The notes under the pieces were generated by a model. That model searched no databases. It saw only the letters and a program-made list of their open reading frames with translations, and was not told the origin of the DNA. The position numbers and the translations under genes are program-made. A DNA stretch of 15,313 bases from Candidatus Colicola coprequi (GTDB lineage: Bacteria > Bacteroidota > Bacteroidia > Bacteroidales > Paludibacteraceae): NCBI GenBank assembly GCA_018065765.1, contig JAGHSR010000132.1:1-15313 (forward strand). Direction: 5' to 3'. Positions 13,181-15,313 of this stretch are shown here, in pieces (position 1 is the stretch's first letter; every line of letters starts with the position of its first letter).

Positions 13181-14579
13181 CCAATAGATACTGCTCTATC
13201 ACACACTGAATTTGACGGGCACGAGCATTAGAGGAGTTCACCATCACGGCAAAAGCCCATGTATCACCCTTCTTGGTCTCAATATATCCCACATAGTTCC
13301 GCGTTCCGGAAATAGTTCCACTCTTCGCATGAACTCGACCGTGCAGCTCGGTATTTGCTAACATCATTCGTAGTGTTCCACTCTCACCACTCACCGGCAA
13401 CGATTGATAGAAGGCATCATGCTCTGATGAACTATGCATATACGAAAGCAATTGCACAAAAGCATCCGGACTGATAGCATCCTGTGGAGCCAATCCACAT
13501 CCATCTTTAATACATGTCCCATGTATATCCACACCGTGGTTCTTCCAAAAATTGCGCATAAACATCTCTGAATTGTGTACCGTACAAGGTGTAGAAATTC
13601 GAGTCGCCAAATAGCGGAAAACCATCTCTGCATACAGATTGACACTATGAATATTGGTAGGGATAACAATATCTTTCAATGGTTTGGATTTGTGCTCATA
13701 CACCAATGTCCGACGAACTTTATCTTTCTCTGTTATGTAACCTGCCGGTGAACTGACTAACACGCCACTCGCTTTGAGATTGTGCGTTAGGTGCTGAGCC
13801 AACAACAATCCCGGATTAGGGATATCACCTCTCACCCCAAACACACCAAGATTGCTGGGGATACTTCCCGTTAAATACCTGCGATTGTAATAGGGTTCGC
13901 CATGAACATAAGCTCCGTCGTAGTCAATCTCTGTGCAACGAATATGACTCTCAAATTCTAAGTCCGGGATTTCGGGAATCGTCTTAATAACGGTAGCCAC
14001 AGAACCTATGGCTCCACTCTTAAGTTGTACATTCATAGTATTGTCCATGTACGCCAACGAAAAAATTCCGGGAGCATAGTAATTGCCCGCATCTTCCCAT
14101 AGCCAACCGGGATTCAAAGCATCACCATCAAACAATGACAGATCCGCTTTGACTTGGCCTTCTATTTGTTGTATCCCTGCTGCCTTGATGGCATTTACCC
14201 ATGTTTCAAGAAATGCTTGACCATCATCCAAACATCCTAACATAGGATCTCCACCACCACGTATATACAAGTCTCCATACAAGACTCCCTTTTCTATTTT
14301 TCCGGAATATTCCAAAACAGTGGTAAATTGATAATCCGAACCAAAAACCTCCAATGCTGTGGCTGTGGTCAATAGTTTCATCGTTGATGCAGGTGGAATC
14401 ACATTGTACCGACGATACGAATCAATTTCCTCACCTGTGGTTAGGTTCTTAACATAGATACCAATATTGGCAAATTGAGTAGCCGGGTTTTTAAAGAAAA
14501 TATCCACGGACTCACTTGCTGCCTCAAGAGTGACGCTGTATACTATCATGAGCGCCACAACCCATATTTTAGTTTTCAT
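13158..14579 (-). CDS. dacB: D-alanyl-D-alanine carboxypeptidase/endopeptidase (PBP4, family S13)
   Basis: Trims peptidoglycan stem peptides and cleaves cross-links in the periplasm. With the chosen start (473 aa), MKTKIWVVALMIVYSVTLEAAS is a normal signal peptide. The active-site set is complete: PASTMK (SxxK, Ser65 and Lys68), HSVN (SxN) and HAKSGT (KTG-type box). The large inserted region between SxxK and SxN (GDLYIRGGGDPML onwards) is typical of S13. An upstream in-frame ATG at 14619-14621 would give 487 residues and overlap plsC by 8 bp (ATGGCTGA). It would put 14 extra residues before the signal peptide, so I prefer the internal Met, though coupled translation from the upstream one is possible. 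Its 3' end overlaps birA. Confidence 0.9.
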   Translation of the reverse strand: MKTKIWVVALMIVYSVTLEAASESVDIFFKNPATQFANIGIYVKNLTTGEEIDSYRRYNVIPPASTMKLLTTATALEVFGSDYQFTTVLEYSGKIEKGVLYGDLYIRGGGDPMLGCLDDGQAFLETWVNAIKAAGIQQIEGQVKADLSLFDGDALNPGWLWEDAGNYYAPGIFSLAYMDNTMNVQLKSGAIGSVATVIKTIPEIPDLEFESHIRCTEIDYDGAYVHGEPYYNRRYLTGSIPSNLGVFGVRGDIPNPGLLLAQHLTHNLKASGVLVSSPAGYITEKDKVRRTLVYEHKSKPLKDIVIPTNIHSVNLYAEMVFRYLATRISTPCTVHNSEMFMRNFWKNHGVDIHGTCIKDGCGLAPQDAISPDAFVQLLSYMHSSSEHDAFYQSLPVSGESGTLRMMLANTELHGRVHAKSGTISGTRNYVGYIETKKGDTWAFAVMVNSSNARARQIQCVIEQYLLDVYRRNQ

Positions 14580-14613
14580 CTTACTAATTCGCATAATTAA
14601 ATTTACAATATAC

Positions 14614-15313
14614 TCAGCCATTAACTACTGCCTGACGAACAGCATCGATGGCATGTTGTGCATCATCGAAACGATTTAAATCGATAGGTTCACCTATATG
14701 CATACTAACCGGGCTGTTGTGTAAAACATAAGTCTTACCGTATGGCATATTTGCGAAACATCCTTTCAAAGTAATAGGCACAACGGGCAGTTTCAAATCC
14801 CATGCAATCTGAAAAGCACCACGTTTAAAGGGACCTATCTCGCCGGTGCGCGTACGAGTACCCTCCGGGAAAATGACAGTAGAAATACCATCCACTAATT
14901 CTTTTTCCACATCCATGATACTCATCATGGCAGCACGAGGATGAGTGCGATCGACAAATATATGCCCGGCGGCAGCACAAGCAGCTCCTACAAGAGGAAT
15001 CTTTCGCAATTCTTTTTTCATCAGCCATTTGAAACGATTGGGCAACCAGCCGTAGATAATAAAAATATCCATTATAGATTGATGGTTGCTCACAAACACA
15101 TACGACTGATTGTGTTTCACGTTCTCTATTCCTGTCACGGTAACAGGGATAAAGAGTAAATAGTAGAAACTTCTTGACCACCATGCTTGCAATTTATACA
15201 ACCACATTGCGTCTTTCCAATGGGCACATAGCAAAGTGGTCAATGCCACAAAGATAGTAATTACTACAAAGATGGGAAGAGCTATCAAATACTGATAGAC
15301 AATATATATATAC
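14614..15313 (-). CDS. plsC: 1-acyl-sn-glycerol-3-phosphate acyltransferase, 5' end outside window
   Basis: Adds the second acyl chain to lysophosphatidate in phospholipid synthesis, at the inner membrane. One or two N-terminal hydrophobic segments precede the acyltransferase motifs: NHQSIMDIF (HxxxxD), WLMKKELRKIPLVG, FPEGTRTRTGEIGPFKRGAF (EGTR) and LPVVPITLKG. The first in-frame start-like codon visible is TTG at 15286-15288, but the frame is open without a stop to the window edge, adding YIYIVYQY before LIALPIF. That stretch matches how these proteins usually begin, so the true start is probably beyond 15313. The 3' end touches dacB, suggesting a shared transcript for envelope and lipid functions with birA. 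Confidence 0.93.
   Translation of the reverse strand, partial: YIYIVYQYLIALPIFVVITIFVALTTLLCAHWKDAMWLYKLQAWWSRSFYYLLFIPVTVTGIENVKHNQSYVFVSNHQSIMDIFIIYGWLPNRFKWLMKKELRKIPLVGAACAAAGHIFVDRTHPRAAMMSIMDVEKELVDGISTVIFPEGTRTRTGEIGPFKRGAFQIAWDLKLPVVPITLKGCFANMPYGKTYVLHNSPVSMHIGEPIDLNRFDDAQHAIDAVRQAVVNG

Overview
The window looks like chromosomal core DNA from a member of the Bacteroidales (phylum Bacteroidota), probably uncultured. Four promoters match the Bacteroidota housekeeping pattern (TTTG, 20 bp, TAnnTTTG), genes mostly lack clear Shine-Dalgarno sites, and the gene set fits: DUF3467, lipoprotein DPP III (M49), MarC, a BirA without a DNA-binding domain, and a SPASM radical SAM protein. I name no genus. 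I saw no tRNA, rRNA, CRISPR array, transposase, prophage or known defence system.

Layout. (1) 1-3612, minus strand: aroC (chorismate synthase), then a secreted endonuclease/exonuclease/phosphatase (EEP) protein starting in a 4-bp ATGA overlap, then an EamA/DMT transporter. Arrays of a degenerate 7-bp repeat and GC-rich hairpins lie between and inside the ends of the last two genes. (2) 3689-8057, plus strand: a membrane-anchored GT2 glycosyltransferase, DUF3467, a uridine-phosphorylase-like enzyme and a DPP III lipoprotein. (3) 8054-11686, minus strand: marC, a short queG-like gene, rpiB, a radical SAM/SPASM gene and a serine hydrolase lipoprotein, where every adjacent pair overlaps. (4) 11824-12387, plus strand: efp alone with its own promoter. 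(5) 12392-15313, minus strand: plsC (5' end outside the window), dacB (PBP4) and birA.

Two divergent intergenic regions (aroC/GT2 and marC/efp) have the same design: two back-to-back promoters, each with 20-bp spacing, whose -33 boxes form an inverted repeat at the centre. The aroC/GT2 promoter shows that the longest GT2 reading frame starts inside its own -7 box. The real start is therefore further in, and the aroC mRNA has almost no leader.

The most unusual feature is the heptamer repeat. Read on the minus strand, a 7-bp tandem repeat gives the same cyclic hydrophobic heptapeptide in all three frames, mostly without stops. One array (2599-2654) lies inside the EEP gene and encodes about 20 of the 31 residues of its signal peptide. 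A second (1110-1214) fills the gap up to 2 bp before the transporter start codon. A third, interrupted by a GC hairpin, follows the transporter, whose last ~11 residues are encoded by another palindrome. Intergenic repeats therefore appear to have been taken up as a secretion signal and as a protein tail. AroC and the QueG-like protein are also clearly shorter than their families.
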